From: Desulfatirhabdium sp964549995
GTDB lineage: Bacteria > Desulfobacterota > Desulfobacteria > Desulfobacterales > Desulfatirhabdiaceae
Direction: 5' to 3'
Assembly: GCA_964549995.1 (NCBI GenBank)
Contig: CAZJXF010000061.1
Coordinates: 1-19,953 of the forward strand
Length of the DNA stretch: 19,953 nt
How positions within the stretch are numbered: the first letter of the stretch is position 1; each line of letters begins with the position of its first letter. The position numbers and the translations under genes are program-made. Shown here piece after piece: positions 1 through 8,721 of this stretch. The notes beneath the pieces were generated by a model. The model was not told the origin of the DNA. It did not search any database and saw only the letters and a list, made by a program, of their open reading frames with translations.

Positions 1-35
1 TTATTACATACTGTAATTTCAGTTAGTTAAAAATC

Positions 36-79
36 GACTTTTTGCGAGACCATCAGGAATGACGGCTTCGCAAAAAGTC
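36..79. repeat. Small palindrome built from two copies of the 20-bp repeat terminus
   Basis: The left arm, at 36-55, begins GACTTTTTGCGA. The right arm, at 60-79, is its near reverse complement and ends TCGCAAAAAGTC. About 17 of 20 positions pair across a 4-base loop. The same 20-mer bounds the large elements near 13.1 and 18.9 kb. The bases after 79 (AGTAAGTCTCCAATGA) resemble the inner edge of those elements, so this looks like a decayed or minimal family member. Confidence 0.75.
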
Positions 80-363
80 AGTAAGTCTCCAATGAACCCC
101 CTCGCTCCCACTCACCTCCTTCCTTTCCTCCAATTTCCGTCTTGATCCAGGGAATCTTCAGGTCGTATTCTTCCAGACAATTCCGGTTATTGGCGTCAAA
201 GACGACATCAATTCGAAAATTTCAGAGATCTGCTGGAAAAGATCCCTTCATCGGTTTATAATATGGAGAAAGGCAAAGGATGTTTCGCTACCCTCCGGAG
301 ATGAACATGCGAATTTTTTCCAGATAAATGCCGTAGTTCAGAACGTCGGCTTGCGTTCGACCG

Positions 364-394
364 CGTAGGCGCGTCCCGGCAAACCGCGCCTACG
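364..394. repeat. Inverted repeat, 10-bp perfect arms
   Basis: CGTAGGCGCG at 364-373 is exactly reverse-complemented at 385-394, around an 11-base loop. It lies about 70 bases before the first gene of the operon. The following bases carry repeated GCAC motifs similar to those at 17.09-17.12 kb. No T-run follows, so a plain intrinsic terminator is unlikely. A palindromic repeat or a structured leader fits better. Confidence 0.6.
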
Positions 395-464
395 GACTTT
401 CGCACGTTCGCACTACGCACCAGGCATTACACATCTTGCACGTTTAGGATCAAGGAGCCCCTGT

Positions 465-1031
465 ATGTCGGAGGAACTCAATATCAGCCGCCCGACCGTG
501 GACCCATCCCATAGCAATCTCGATATGATTGTCACGGCATTTTTGCCGAATCTGAAACACATCGAAAACCGATTTGATCAGATGGCGCTCGATATCCGAG
601 AATTGCGAATCGATCTGAAGGATGTGTCCAACCGCGTGGACGCTCTCGAAAAACGCATGGACAAGTTCGAGGTTCTGGTCGATCAGCGCTTTGAACAATT
701 GTCGTCGGATTTGAGGGAGTTCAAGGGGGATGTCAACCGACGTTTCGAATTGGTCGACAAACGATTCGAACAGGTCGACAAGCGTTTTGAGCAAATTGAC
801 AAACGATTCGAGCAGATCGATGAACGCTTCAAACAAATCGACCGCAAATTCGAAAATGTCGATCGCCGCTTCGATCAGATCGCCGCATCCATCGAACGGC
901 TCGGCGATAAGATCGATGCCCGCGATGCCCGTCAACGGTCCTTTACCTTACGCATGTTCAGCATCGCTATCAGCATCTCCTTTTTGGGTGTATTGGGCGT
1001 GCTGATCAAGGTGTTCAGTCTGGCCCCCTGA
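465..1031 (+). CDS. Heptad-repeat coiled-coil protein with C-terminal membrane anchor
   Basis: This 188-residue protein has no enzyme motif that I recognise. Residues about 93-139 are a run of seven-residue units of the form RFEQ(V/I)DK, coded by matching 21-base DNA repeats, which predicts a long parallel coiled coil. Residues about 40-90 have looser heptads. A single hydrophobic segment spans about 164-184, so the coil is probably anchored in the inner membrane by its C-terminus. The pattern resembles Borrelia Bdr-type and DUF1640-like coiled-coil proteins; that is similarity of style, not proven homology. AAGGAG lies 7 bases before the ATG. The stop overlaps the next start as TGATG, so translation is probably coupled to the lipid synthase. 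A scaffold or membrane-recruiting role is an inference. Confidence 0.85.
   Translation: MSEELNISRPTVDPSHSNLDMIVTAFLPNLKHIENRFDQMALDIRELRIDLKDVSNRVDALEKRMDKFEVLVDQRFEQLSSDLREFKGDVNRRFELVDKRFEQVDKRFEQIDKRFEQIDERFKQIDRKFENVDRRFDQIAASIERLGDKIDARDARQRSFTLRMFSIAISISFLGVLGVLIKVFSLAP
741..880 (+). repeat. 21-base tandem coding repeats (RFEQxDK heptads)
   Basis: About six to seven imperfect 21-base units, each coding one heptad (RFELVDK, RFEQVDK, RFEQIDK and so on), lie inside the coiled-coil gene. They vary mainly at third codon positions. The frame is kept throughout, which argues for selection on the protein rather than a DNA-level array. Confidence 0.8.
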
Positions 1032-4000
1032 TGTCCCTATCAACCCCTTACCCCCGTAGCAATCAGGCCCTTTTGGAACATTTCAACGAATCAACACCCC
1101 ACAGCGACACTCGAAAACGCTGGGAAACCTGCCCCATTGCGGTTGTCGGCATGGGATGCCTCTTCCCCGACAGCCCGAATCCGGATGCTTTCTGGAGACG
1201 GATCCTCGAAGGCCGATGTTCTTCCCGGGACGTTCCCGAGCACCGCTGGGGGATTTGCCCGGATCGCATCACCGTGCATCCCCTAAAGCCGGACCGGGCC
1301 GTTTCCAAAAAGGCCTGCCTGATCGAAGCCATCCCTCCCGATCTGAGGGGATTCAAGCTTCCCAAATCCTACCTGCAATCGCTTGATCCCCTTTACCATT
1401 TCGTTCTGCATGCCGGGCGACAGGCTGTTTCATCCACCCGCCTCGATACGATCGACCCCTCACGCATCCATGTGATTCTTGCAGCTATCGCCCTACCCAC
1501 GGATACGGCCTCCCGGTTTTCGGATCGCTTTCCGCAGATGGACACCCATCCCTGGGCGGGTCGGGTCACCGGGTACCCGGCCGTTCTCCTCGCCCGGGCC
1601 TTGGGCTTTTGCGGAGAAGCCTACACCCTCGATGCCGCCTGCGCATCTTCCTTGTATGCCCTCTATCTGGGCGCTCAGGCCCTCATCGATCACCGGGCCG
1701 ATGCGGTTCTGGCAGGAGGGGTGTCCCGCCCTGACTGTCTTTACACCCAGATCGGCTTCAGCCAGCTTCGGGCCCTGTCCCCTTCCGGAATTCCGGCGCC
1801 GTTCAGCACCGAAGCCGACGGCCTGGTGGTCGGTGAAGGGGCGGGTATTCTTCTGCTCAAACGGCTTTCGGATGCCCGCAAGGCAGGCGATCGCATCCTT
1901 GCCGTCATCCGCGGCATCGGCCTGTCGAACGACACACGAGGGAACCTGCTTGCCCCCGACAGCGAAGGCCAGCTCCGGGCGATGCAAGCCGCCTATAGTG
2001 CAGCCGGATGGCGACCCGACGATGTCGATCTCATCGAATGTCATGGTGCCGGCACACCGGTCGGAGACGGGATCGAAATCGAAAGCCTCAACCGCCTGTG
2101 GGCCTCACTTCCCGGAGCACCCGGCCGATGCCCCATCGGATCCGTGAAGTCGACGATCGGTCATCTGTTGACTGCAGCCGGAGCCGCAGCCCTGATCAAG
2201 ACGCTCCTGGCAATGACCGAAGGCGTGCTGCCCCCCACCCTGAACGTCACCACAGAAACGGCCCACAAGGCATTCTCGTCTTCACCTTTTCGACTTCAGC
2301 TTCTGCCGGAACCGTGGAAGCGCCGCAACCCCTTCACCCCGCGAAGAGCGGCCGTGAGCGCCTTCGGGTTTGGAGGGATCAACGCCCATGTTCTGGTCGA
2401 AGAAGACCCGACCCCTCTGACGACACAGCTCGGTCCAACCCGGTTTCCCGATCCCGAGCTTACGCCCGATCCCCATCCAGCGAATCATGGAATCGCCCCT
2501 ATCGCCATCGTCGGTATGGGGGCATCCATTGCAGGGCTTCCCAACCTGCAGGCGTTTCAGGAGCACCTGTTCCGTGGAAAGAGCGTCATCGCAGATCGGC
2601 CCGATCTCCGTCGTAACCGTTGCCATCGGCTGGAAGCCATCCGGGGAGGCTTCATCGAACGGTTGCGTTTCGAGGCATCGGCGTTTCGCATTCCGCCCAT
2701 CGAAATCGACGACATCCTGGTTCAACATCTGCTGACGCTGCAGGTGGCACGGGAAGCCATCCATGACGCCGCGCTCCCTCTCGGAAAGGAAGCGTTGCTG
2801 CGCATGGGGGTGGTGGTCGGGATGGATTTTGACCGGGAAGCCTGTGACTTTCACGGACGGTGGATCGGTTCCAACCCAACAGCTGCCGAATCGATCCCGC
2901 CGCTCACCGCAACCCGGACCCTCGGTGCCCTGGGTGGTGTCATCGCCAGCCGGATCGCCCGGGAATTCGGTTGCGGAGGGCCGAGTTTCACCGTTTCGGA
3001 AGATGCGCTATCGGGGGTTCGGGCGCTCTCGATCGCAGCGGACCTTCTCTCCCGCTATGAAGCCGATTGCATGCTGGTCGCAGCCGTAGACATCTCTGCA
3101 GATGTCCGCTCGCTTGCGATCGCAGCGTCGGGAAGGCGCTTCGGCACGGAACTGATTCCCTTCTCGGTGGATGCCGGAGGAACCCTTCCCGGCGAGGGTG
3201 CGGGCGCCCTCGTCTTGAAGCGCCTCGAAGACGCCCAGCGGGACGGCAATCGCATCTATGCCGTCGTCCGAGGCTTCGGCATATCCATTGGAAATTCGGA
3301 CCATCCGGCATCCGCCTATGAACGAACCCTCCGGCAGTGTTTGAAAGCTGCAGCCGTCCAACCCGATGCCGTCGACCTCGTCTGCGCACACGCGAGCGCC
3401 GATCCAGCGGAGGACCGCATGGAGGCGGACGGTTTGGCAGCCGTTTTCCAACGCCATCCGACCCGTGCCGGTATCGTATCCGAAAAACCGGTGGTCGGTC
3501 ATGCAGGATGTGCAGCGGCCATGACCGGACTCATCCTTGCTTCCCTGAGTCTCTATCATCGCCTGATTCCTCCAATGGCCGCTCTCCCGAGCCGCGTGAT
3601 CCCCTCCCTGAAACGGGGCGGACTGCACATCCCCCATCGGCTTCAGTATTGGGCCAAACGGCATGCGGATAAACCCCGAAGGGCCCTCACCTGTGCCATC
3701 GGCATCGACGCTCAGACGGCTCATGTCCTCTTGGAAGAAGCCCATCGTCCGGATGCAACGATATCCGGCTCGATCTCTCCATCCGTCCTTTCGATCGGAT
3801 GGGGACTCTTTGTCGTTACCGGCAACAGCGAAGAAGCTCTCCTCACAAAGGTAAGGCAGTTTCGCACCTGGCTGAGCGGACAACCGAACGAGCAACCCAT
3901 CGCTTCGGTTGCCCGCACCTGGCTGGAATTACAGAAAGCATCTCCTTCGAAAGGACCTTGCCGCATCGCCTTTCTGACCGAAGATCTCCCTACTCTGATC

Positions 4001-7000
4001 CGTCACAGCCAGCAGGCGGAAGCCCTCATTCGAAGCCGAACCGAAAGCCGCATGATCGGGCCTTCCCGCATCGCTTATCTTCCCCGACCCGTCACCGGAT
4101 CCATCGCCTTCGTCTACCCGGGCAGCGGCAACCATTCTCCCGGCATGATGCATGGGCTTGCCGCCCATTTTCCGGAGGTCTTCGAGGCGCTGGAAACCGA
4201 AGACGGCGGACTCTTCGACCGCCTCCTACCGGACCGGCTCGTGCCTTGGCGAATCGAATGGCCGAGCGCCTGGGAACAGGAAGCCCGTGCGGCGTTGTCT
4301 CGGAACCCCGTCTATCCGATCATCGGGCAGGTGATGTTCGGATGTGTGATGAGCCGGATTCTCGGACGATTGGGCCTTCGACCGGATGCCGTCATCGGAT
4401 ACAGCCTGGGGGAAAGCACCGGTTTGTTCGCTACCGGCGCATGGAAGGACCGCGCCCTCATGCTCACGCGCATGAGGGAAAGCTCCCTCTTCACGACCGA
4501 GCTGGCCGGCCCTTGCCATGCCGTACGCACCGCCTGGGGGATCGGCCCGGAGGAACCCTTCGCGTGGACCGCTGTTGGGCTGCGATGCCCGGCCGAAACG
4601 ATCCGAAAGCATCTCACGCCGCAGATGCGGGTTCGCCTGCTCATCGTCAACACGCCCGAAGAATGCGTGATCGGCGGAAACCGAAGCGAGGTCGACGCCC
4701 TCGTTCGCCGGATCGGCTGCGATGCCTTCGATATCGAGGGGGTGTCGAGCGTCCATTGCGATGCCGTGTTGCCGGTCCGAGAAGCCTATCGAGCCCTTCA
4801 CCTTCTGCCCACGACCCCGCCGCCCGGCATCCGCTACTACAGCGCAGCCTGGGCTCGGGTCTATGAGCCGTCCGCAGAGACCACGGCAGACGCCATCACG
4901 GCGCAGGCCCTTTCCGGCTTCGATTTTCCTGCCCTGATCCGCCGGAGCTGGGACGACGGCGTGCGCATCTTCATCGAAGTGGGGCCGCACGCCTCCTGTT
5001 CCCGCATGATCGACGCCGTCCTGAAGGAACAAGAACACCTGTGCTTTTTCGCCAACTGGAAAGGCGAAGACGAGCTTCTGGGGATTCTCAAGCTCTGTGG
5101 GAATGCGGCCGCTCTGGGGCTCGATCCCGATCTTACGACCATTTATGGAAAACCGGCGAATTCCCCGACACCCGTTCGAACGACCGGCCGAGGCGGCTCT
5201 CCGGTTTACCGGGAGCGAATTCCCGGCATCTGGAAAACCGCCTCCCAAGCTGCAGGACCGAACACCCAGTCCGCTTCATCCCCCCGTCCCCTCTTCGATC
5301 GTTCCCAGTGCATGGCATTTGCCGTCGGAGCGATCGCAGACGTTCTGGGACCCGCCTATGCCGTCATCGATACCTTTCCGGTGCGTGTACGACTGCCGGA
5401 CGAACCTCTGATGTTGGTGGATCGAATCCTCACCGTGGAGGGGGAGCCCCGGTCTCTTGGCAGCGGCCGGGTCGTGACGGAACACGATGTCCTCCCCGAT
5501 GCCTGGTACCTCGATGCGGGAAGAGCCCCCGTGTGTATCTCGGTAGAGGCCGGCCAGGCAGACCTGTTTCTGTGCTCCTGGCTCGGCATCGATCTTCAGG
5601 TGCGGGGCGAGCGCGTCTATCGCCTGCTCGATGCCGAAGTGACCTTCTTCCGGGAACTGCCCCAACCCGGTGAAACCATCCGCTACGACATCCGTATCGA
5701 AAAATTCATCCGACAGGCAAAAACCTGGATGTTTTTTTTCGGATTCGATGGTACCATTGGTGGAAAGCCCTTCATCCGGATGCGCAGAGGATGCGCCGGT
5801 TTTTTCACCCCAGAGGAAATCGAAGCCTCGGGAGGTATCCTGCTTTCCGATGCCGAACGGGAGCAAACGAAGGGCAACGCCCCCGAAGGATATCGGCAGC
5901 CTCGGTCCCAGGGAATGGAAACCTATTCGGAGCAGCAAATCGAGGCCCTTCGGTGCGGCGATCCGGTTGAATGTTTCGGAGAGGCCTTCGAAGGGATCCG
6001 CTTGGCTCGAGGGCTCCATCTGCCTTCGGGAAGAATGCGGCTCATCGACCGGGTTCCCCTTCTCGATCCAGCAGGGGGTCGGTTCGGTTTGGGACGGATC
6101 GTCGCAGAGGCAGACATTCATCCCGACGACTGGTTTTTGACCTGTCATTTCATGGACGATCCGGTGATGCCCGGCACGCTGATGTACGAGTGCTGCAGCC
6201 ATGCCCTGCGGGTGCTGCTGCTGCGGCAGGGATGGATTTCGGAGCATCCCGACGCCCGCTTCGAACCCCTGCCGGGTGCCAGAAGTGTGCTCAAATGCCG
6301 CGGCCCCGTCACACCGAAGACCCGCAAGGTCCGCTATGACGTACAAATCTCCGACATCGGGTTTTCGCCGGAGCCCTATGTGCTGGCGGAGGCCGACATG
6401 TTTGCTGACGGCAAGCACATCGTCCGGTTCACCGGGGTTTCGATGCGCCTGATGCATGCCGACCGAAAAGGCATCGAAGCCGTACAGGCCCGTATCGAGA
6501 CGGCCGGATCCTCCCCCCTGGCCCTCACCGCCGGCAGGAATCGTCGGGGAGGACGGGTCTTCGATCGATCCGAGATCGAAGCCTTTTCGCAGGGCGGATC
6601 GGCATCGGCCCTCTTTGGAAACGCCTTTGCTTCCCTGGACGACGGCCGCTTCGTCGCCCGGCTTCCGGCCCCGCCCTTTCTGTTTCTGGATCGGGTGCTT
6701 TCAGACGAAGCGCCCGGGCTCGGCCCCAAAGCCGGCAGTTCGGTCACGGCCGAGCATGACATCGATCCGGATGCCTGGTACTTCACATCCGGCGGGTGCG
6801 GATGCATGCCTTATGCCGTGCTGCAGGAGACCGCGCTTCAGGCATGCGGCTTTCTTGCGGCCCATTGCGGATCGGTGCTCACAAGCGCTGCGGGTTTGCA
6901 TTTCCGCAATCTGGGTGGAAGGTTTCGGCTGTTTGGGGATGTGCTTCCCAGAACCGGAAAACTCACCATGCAGGCTGGCCTGACCCGGGTGTCCGCCGCC

Positions 7001-7681
7001 CATGACATGATCATCGAGCGCTTCGAAACCCGGGTGACTCAGGACAACCGCACGGTTCTCGAAGGAGAGACCGAATTCGGATTCTTTACGAAAGCCGCCC
7101 TTCGGGCTCAGGCCGGCATTCGCAAACCGGTGATCGCAGCTGCACTTTCCGGGGCCGACCACCTGCAGTACGTAACCGTCGAAAACATCGATTGGAAAGA
7201 CGTCCCGACCGGTATCCGACAGCCGCAGCCGATGTTCCGTATGATCGATGCCGTTTGCTGTGACACCGGACATCCGGGAGCCTTCGGACTCGGGGTATGG
7301 GCGGGCATTTGCACCGTCCGACCCGATGCCTGGTTCTTCAAGGCGCATTTTCACGATGATCCGGTATGGCCGGGATCCCTCGGCCTCGAGGCTTTCCTGC
7401 AGGTGCTCCGATGCGGAATGGTTCTTCAGGGACGGGTTCCGGCCGTGAGGGATGCGCATCGATCTTTCCGGTGGACCATCCCATCCGAAAAGGCACACAG
7501 CTGGATCTACCGGGGGCAGATTTTGCCCGAAAACGACCGGGTGCGGATCGAGGCCCATATCAAGAGGATCGAAACGGAACCGATCCCGATGGTGACGGCG
7601 GATGGCTTTCTCGAGGTGGACGGTCTACGCATTTATGAAATGACCGATTTTTCGGTCGGTATCGTGGAAGAGAACGAATGA
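1031..7681 (+). CDS. PfaC-type polyunsaturated/secondary-lipid synthase: KS, CLF-like KS, AT, four hot-dog DH units
   Basis: A 2216-residue multidomain synthase of the PUFA-synthase (Pfa) kind. KS1 (about 34-460) has the full triad: C204 in DAACASS, H338 in ECHGAGT and H378 in KSTIGH. A second KS fold (about 486-895) has Ala659 where the nucleophilic Cys should be but keeps H787 and H824, as in chain-length-factor or decarboxylating KS domains. An acyltransferase (about 1024-1370) carries GYSLGES with Ser1125. Four hot-dog units follow at about 1423-1600, 1635-1830, 1843-2030 and 2056-2200. Units 2 and 4 hold the FabA/FabZ-type His and Glu (H1706/E1720 in CHFMDDPVMPG; H2106/E2120 in AHFHDDPVWPG), while units 1 and 3 lack the His. 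No ACP, KR or ER is visible, so those must act in trans. The gene shares TGATG with the upstream gene and ATGA with oleA. The exact product is unknown. Confidence 0.93.
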   Translation: MSLSTPYPRSNQALLEHFNESTPHSDTRKRWETCPIAVVGMGCLFPDSPNPDAFWRRILEGRCSSRDVPEHRWGICPDRITVHPLKPDRAVSKKACLIEAIPPDLRGFKLPKSYLQSLDPLYHFVLHAGRQAVSSTRLDTIDPSRIHVILAAIALPTDTASRFSDRFPQMDTHPWAGRVTGYPAVLLARALGFCGEAYTLDAACASSLYALYLGAQALIDHRADAVLAGGVSRPDCLYTQIGFSQLRALSPSGIPAPFSTEADGLVVGEGAGILLLKRLSDARKAGDRILAVIRGIGLSNDTRGNLLAPDSEGQLRAMQAAYSAAGWRPDDVDLIECHGAGTPVGDGIEIESLNRLWASLPGAPGRCPIGSVKSTIGHLLTAAGAAALIKTLLAMTEGVLPPTLNVTTETAHKAFSSSPFRLQLLPEPWKRRNPFTPRRAAVSAFGFGGINAHVLVEEDPTPLTTQLGPTRFPDPELTPDPHPANHGIAPIAIVGMGASIAGLPNLQAFQEHLFRGKSVIADRPDLRRNRCHRLEAIRGGFIERLRFEASAFRIPPIEIDDILVQHLLTLQVAREAIHDAALPLGKEALLRMGVVVGMDFDREACDFHGRWIGSNPTAAESIPPLTATRTLGALGGVIASRIAREFGCGGPSFTVSEDALSGVRALSIAADLLSRYEADCMLVAAVDISADVRSLAIAASGRRFGTELIPFSVDAGGTLPGEGAGALVLKRLEDAQRDGNRIYAVVRGFGISIGNSDHPASAYERTLRQCLKAAAVQPDAVDLVCAHASADPAEDRMEADGLAAVFQRHPTRAGIVSEKPVVGHAGCAAAMTGLILASLSLYHRLIPPMAALPSRVIPSLKRGGLHIPHRLQYWAKRHADKPRRALTCAIGIDAQTAHVLLEEAHRPDATISGSISPSVLSIGWGLFVVTGNSEEALLTKVRQFRTWLSGQPNEQPIASVARTWLELQKASPSKGPCRIAFLTEDLPTLIRHSQQAEALIRSRTESRMIGPSRIAYLPRPVTGSIAFVYPGSGNHSPGMMHGLAAHFPEVFEALETEDGGLFDRLLPDRLVPWRIEWPSAWEQEARAALSRNPVYPIIGQVMFGCVMSRILGRLGLRPDAVIGYSLGESTGLFATGAWKDRALMLTRMRESSLFTTELAGPCHAVRTAWGIGPEEPFAWTAVGLRCPAETIRKHLTPQMRVRLLIVNTPEECVIGGNRSEVDALVRRIGCDAFDIEGVSSVHCDAVLPVREAYRALHLLPTTPPPGIRYYSAAWARVYEPSAETTADAITAQALSGFDFPALIRRSWDDGVRIFIEVGPHASCSRMIDAVLKEQEHLCFFANWKGEDELLGILKLCGNAAALGLDPDLTTIYGKPANSPTPVRTTGRGGSPVYRERIPGIWKTASQAAGPNTQSASSPRPLFDRSQCMAFAVGAIADVLGPAYAVIDTFPVRVRLPDEPLMLVDRILTVEGEPRSLGSGRVVTEHDVLPDAWYLDAGRAPVCISVEAGQADLFLCSWLGIDLQVRGERVYRLLDAEVTFFRELPQPGETIRYDIRIEKFIRQAKTWMFFFGFDGTIGGKPFIRMRRGCAGFFTPEEIEASGGILLSDAEREQTKGNAPEGYRQPRSQGMETYSEQQIEALRCGDPVECFGEAFEGIRLARGLHLPSGRMRLIDRVPLLDPAGGRFGLGRIVAEADIHPDDWFLTCHFMDDPVMPGTLMYECCSHALRVLLLRQGWISEHPDARFEPLPGARSVLKCRGPVTPKTRKVRYDVQISDIGFSPEPYVLAEADMFADGKHIVRFTGVSMRLMHADRKGIEAVQARIETAGSSPLALTAGRNRRGGRVFDRSEIEAFSQGGSASALFGNAFASLDDGRFVARLPAPPFLFLDRVLSDEAPGLGPKAGSSVTAEHDIDPDAWYFTSGGCGCMPYAVLQETALQACGFLAAHCGSVLTSAAGLHFRNLGGRFRLFGDVLPRTGKLTMQAGLTRVSAAHDMIIERFETRVTQDNRTVLEGETEFGFFTKAALRAQAGIRKPVIAAALSGADHLQYVTVENIDWKDVPTGIRQPQPMFRMIDAVCCDTGHPGAFGLGVWAGICTVRPDAWFFKAHFHDDPVWPGSLGLEAFLQVLRCGMVLQGRVPAVRDAHRSFRWTIPSEKAHSWIYRGQILPENDRVRIEAHIKRIETEPIPMVTADGFLEVDGLRIYEMTDFSVGIVEENE

Positions 7682-8718
7682 ACTATCGACAGGTTCGGTT
7701 GGCCGGGTTCGGTTACGAGCTTGCGCCCCATGTGCTGACATCGGAGGACATCGAAGATCGGCTTTCCAAAGCCTATGCCGCACTGCACCTGCAGAAAGGG
7801 CAGCTTGCGCTGCTGACCGGAATCGAGGAAAGGCGTTATTGGGGACCCGGCATGACGATGCACGAGGGAGCAGTCCGTGCCGCCGAAAAGGCGCTCGAAC
7901 ATACCGGTATCGACCGGAAGAACATCGGTATGCTCCTCTATGCAGGCGTGTGCCGGGACCAGCTGGAACCGGCTACGGCCTGTGCCGTAGCCCACGATTT
8001 GGGACTTTCTCCCCGAACCCAGGTCCATGACATCTCGAACGCCTGCTTGGGTGTCCTGAACGGCATGGTGCATGCGGCAAACGCCATCGAACTCGGACAG
8101 ATCGACGCCGGGCTCATCGTCTCCTGCGAAACCTCGAAGGACATCATGGACCGCGTCATCGATCGGCTGAACGAGGCCCCCGACATGGCCCTGTTCCGAA
8201 AGACCGTCGCGACACTCACAGGCGGATCGGGAGCCGTTGCCGTCATCCTCTGTCGTGCCACTGGGCTTTCCGAGGGGCACCGGCTTCTGGGCGGGGTGAT
8301 CCGAAACGCCGTTCAGTGGCATCGGCTCTGCTGCTGGGGCCCGGATACGGGATTTCCGTCGGATCGAGATCACTTCATGGAAACGGATTCGATCGGTGTT
8401 CTTCAAAACGGGGTCCAGCTCGGCATCGACACCTATCGGGACTTTCTCGCCGAAACCGGTTGGTGCCCGAACGGACCGGACAAGGTCGTCTGCCATCAAG
8501 TGGGCGCCGCCCATCAGCGGGCCATTCTCGATGCCTTGAAGATCGCTCCGGAGAAGGAGTTTTCCACCTTCGCCCATCTGGGCAACATGGGAACGGTGTC
8601 GCTTCCCATGACCGCCGCCATTGCGGACGAACGGGAATTCTTCGAGCCCGGCGACCGGGTGGGTTTTTTGGGCATCGGAAGCGGGCTCAACTGTCTCATG
8701 CTGGCACTGAGGTGGTGA
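7678..8718 (+). CDS. oleA: OleA-like thiolase (head-to-head acyl-CoA condensing enzyme)
   Basis: A 346-residue KAS III/thiolase-fold protein. OleA joins two long-chain acyl thioesters by a non-decarboxylative Claisen reaction to give a 2-alkyl-3-ketoacid. The key residues are all present: Cys123 in NACLGVLNG, His273 in VVCHQVG, Asn303 in LGNMGTV, and Glu97 in QLEPATA, which matches the general-base Glu contributed by the partner subunit in OleA. The Cys-Glu spacing of 26 and the His-Asn spacing of 30 equal those of the Xanthomonas enzyme as I recall them. The start overlaps the synthase stop as ATGA, and oleB begins 3 bases after its stop. A FabH-type initiating synthase is the main alternative; the ole neighbours and the Glu favour OleA. 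Confidence 0.9.
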   Translation: MNYRQVRLAGFGYELAPHVLTSEDIEDRLSKAYAALHLQKGQLALLTGIEERRYWGPGMTMHEGAVRAAEKALEHTGIDRKNIGMLLYAGVCRDQLEPATACAVAHDLGLSPRTQVHDISNACLGVLNGMVHAANAIELGQIDAGLIVSCETSKDIMDRVIDRLNEAPDMALFRKTVATLTGGSGAVAVILCRATGLSEGHRLLGGVIRNAVQWHRLCCWGPDTGFPSDRDHFMETDSIGVLQNGVQLGIDTYRDFLAETGWCPNGPDKVVCHQVGAAHQRAILDALKIAPEKEFSTFAHLGNMGTVSLPMTAAIADEREFFEPGDRVGFLGIGSGLNCLMLALRW

Positions 8719-8721
8719 ACG

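Larger units (their letters stand above)
1..464. other. Intergenic region with repeat remnants, no convincing gene
   Basis: The stretch upstream of the lipid operon has no long open frame. It starts with a 20-bp-arm imperfect palindrome (36-79). The bases just after it resemble the edge of the larger foldback element at 13.1 kb. A short minus-strand frame ends at 78 and is open back to about 226; it may be a gene remnant or chance. A TATAAT hexamer sits at 257-262, but I see no good -35 box for it. A second inverted repeat is at 364-394, followed by GCAC-rich repeats up to about 420. The promoter of the downstream operon should lie here, but I cannot fix it. Confidence 0.6.

Noticed and set aside
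233..262. TATAAT at 257-262 as the operon promoter
   Set aside because: No acceptable -35 hexamer lies 16-18 bases upstream and it is 200 bases from the first gene; the match alone is not enough.
741..880. Regular 21-base spacing considered as a CRISPR-like or minisatellite array
   Set aside because: There are no spacers, the units are in frame and code amphipathic heptads, so it is a coding repeat.
450..935. 161-codon open frame on the minus strand antisense to the coiled-coil gene
   Set aside because: It mirrors the 21-base repeats of the + strand gene, has no ribosome site, and its low-complexity product follows from the codon pattern of the sense heptads.
5276..6457. 393-codon minus-strand open frame inside the synthase gene
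   Set aside because: It is a shadow of conserved hot-dog domains on the + strand and has no family features.
1031..7681. Acyl carrier protein domain within the synthase
   Set aside because: No DSL/DSI phosphopantetheine motif in a helical context was found; LGID in the first hot-dog unit is part of a known dehydratase block.
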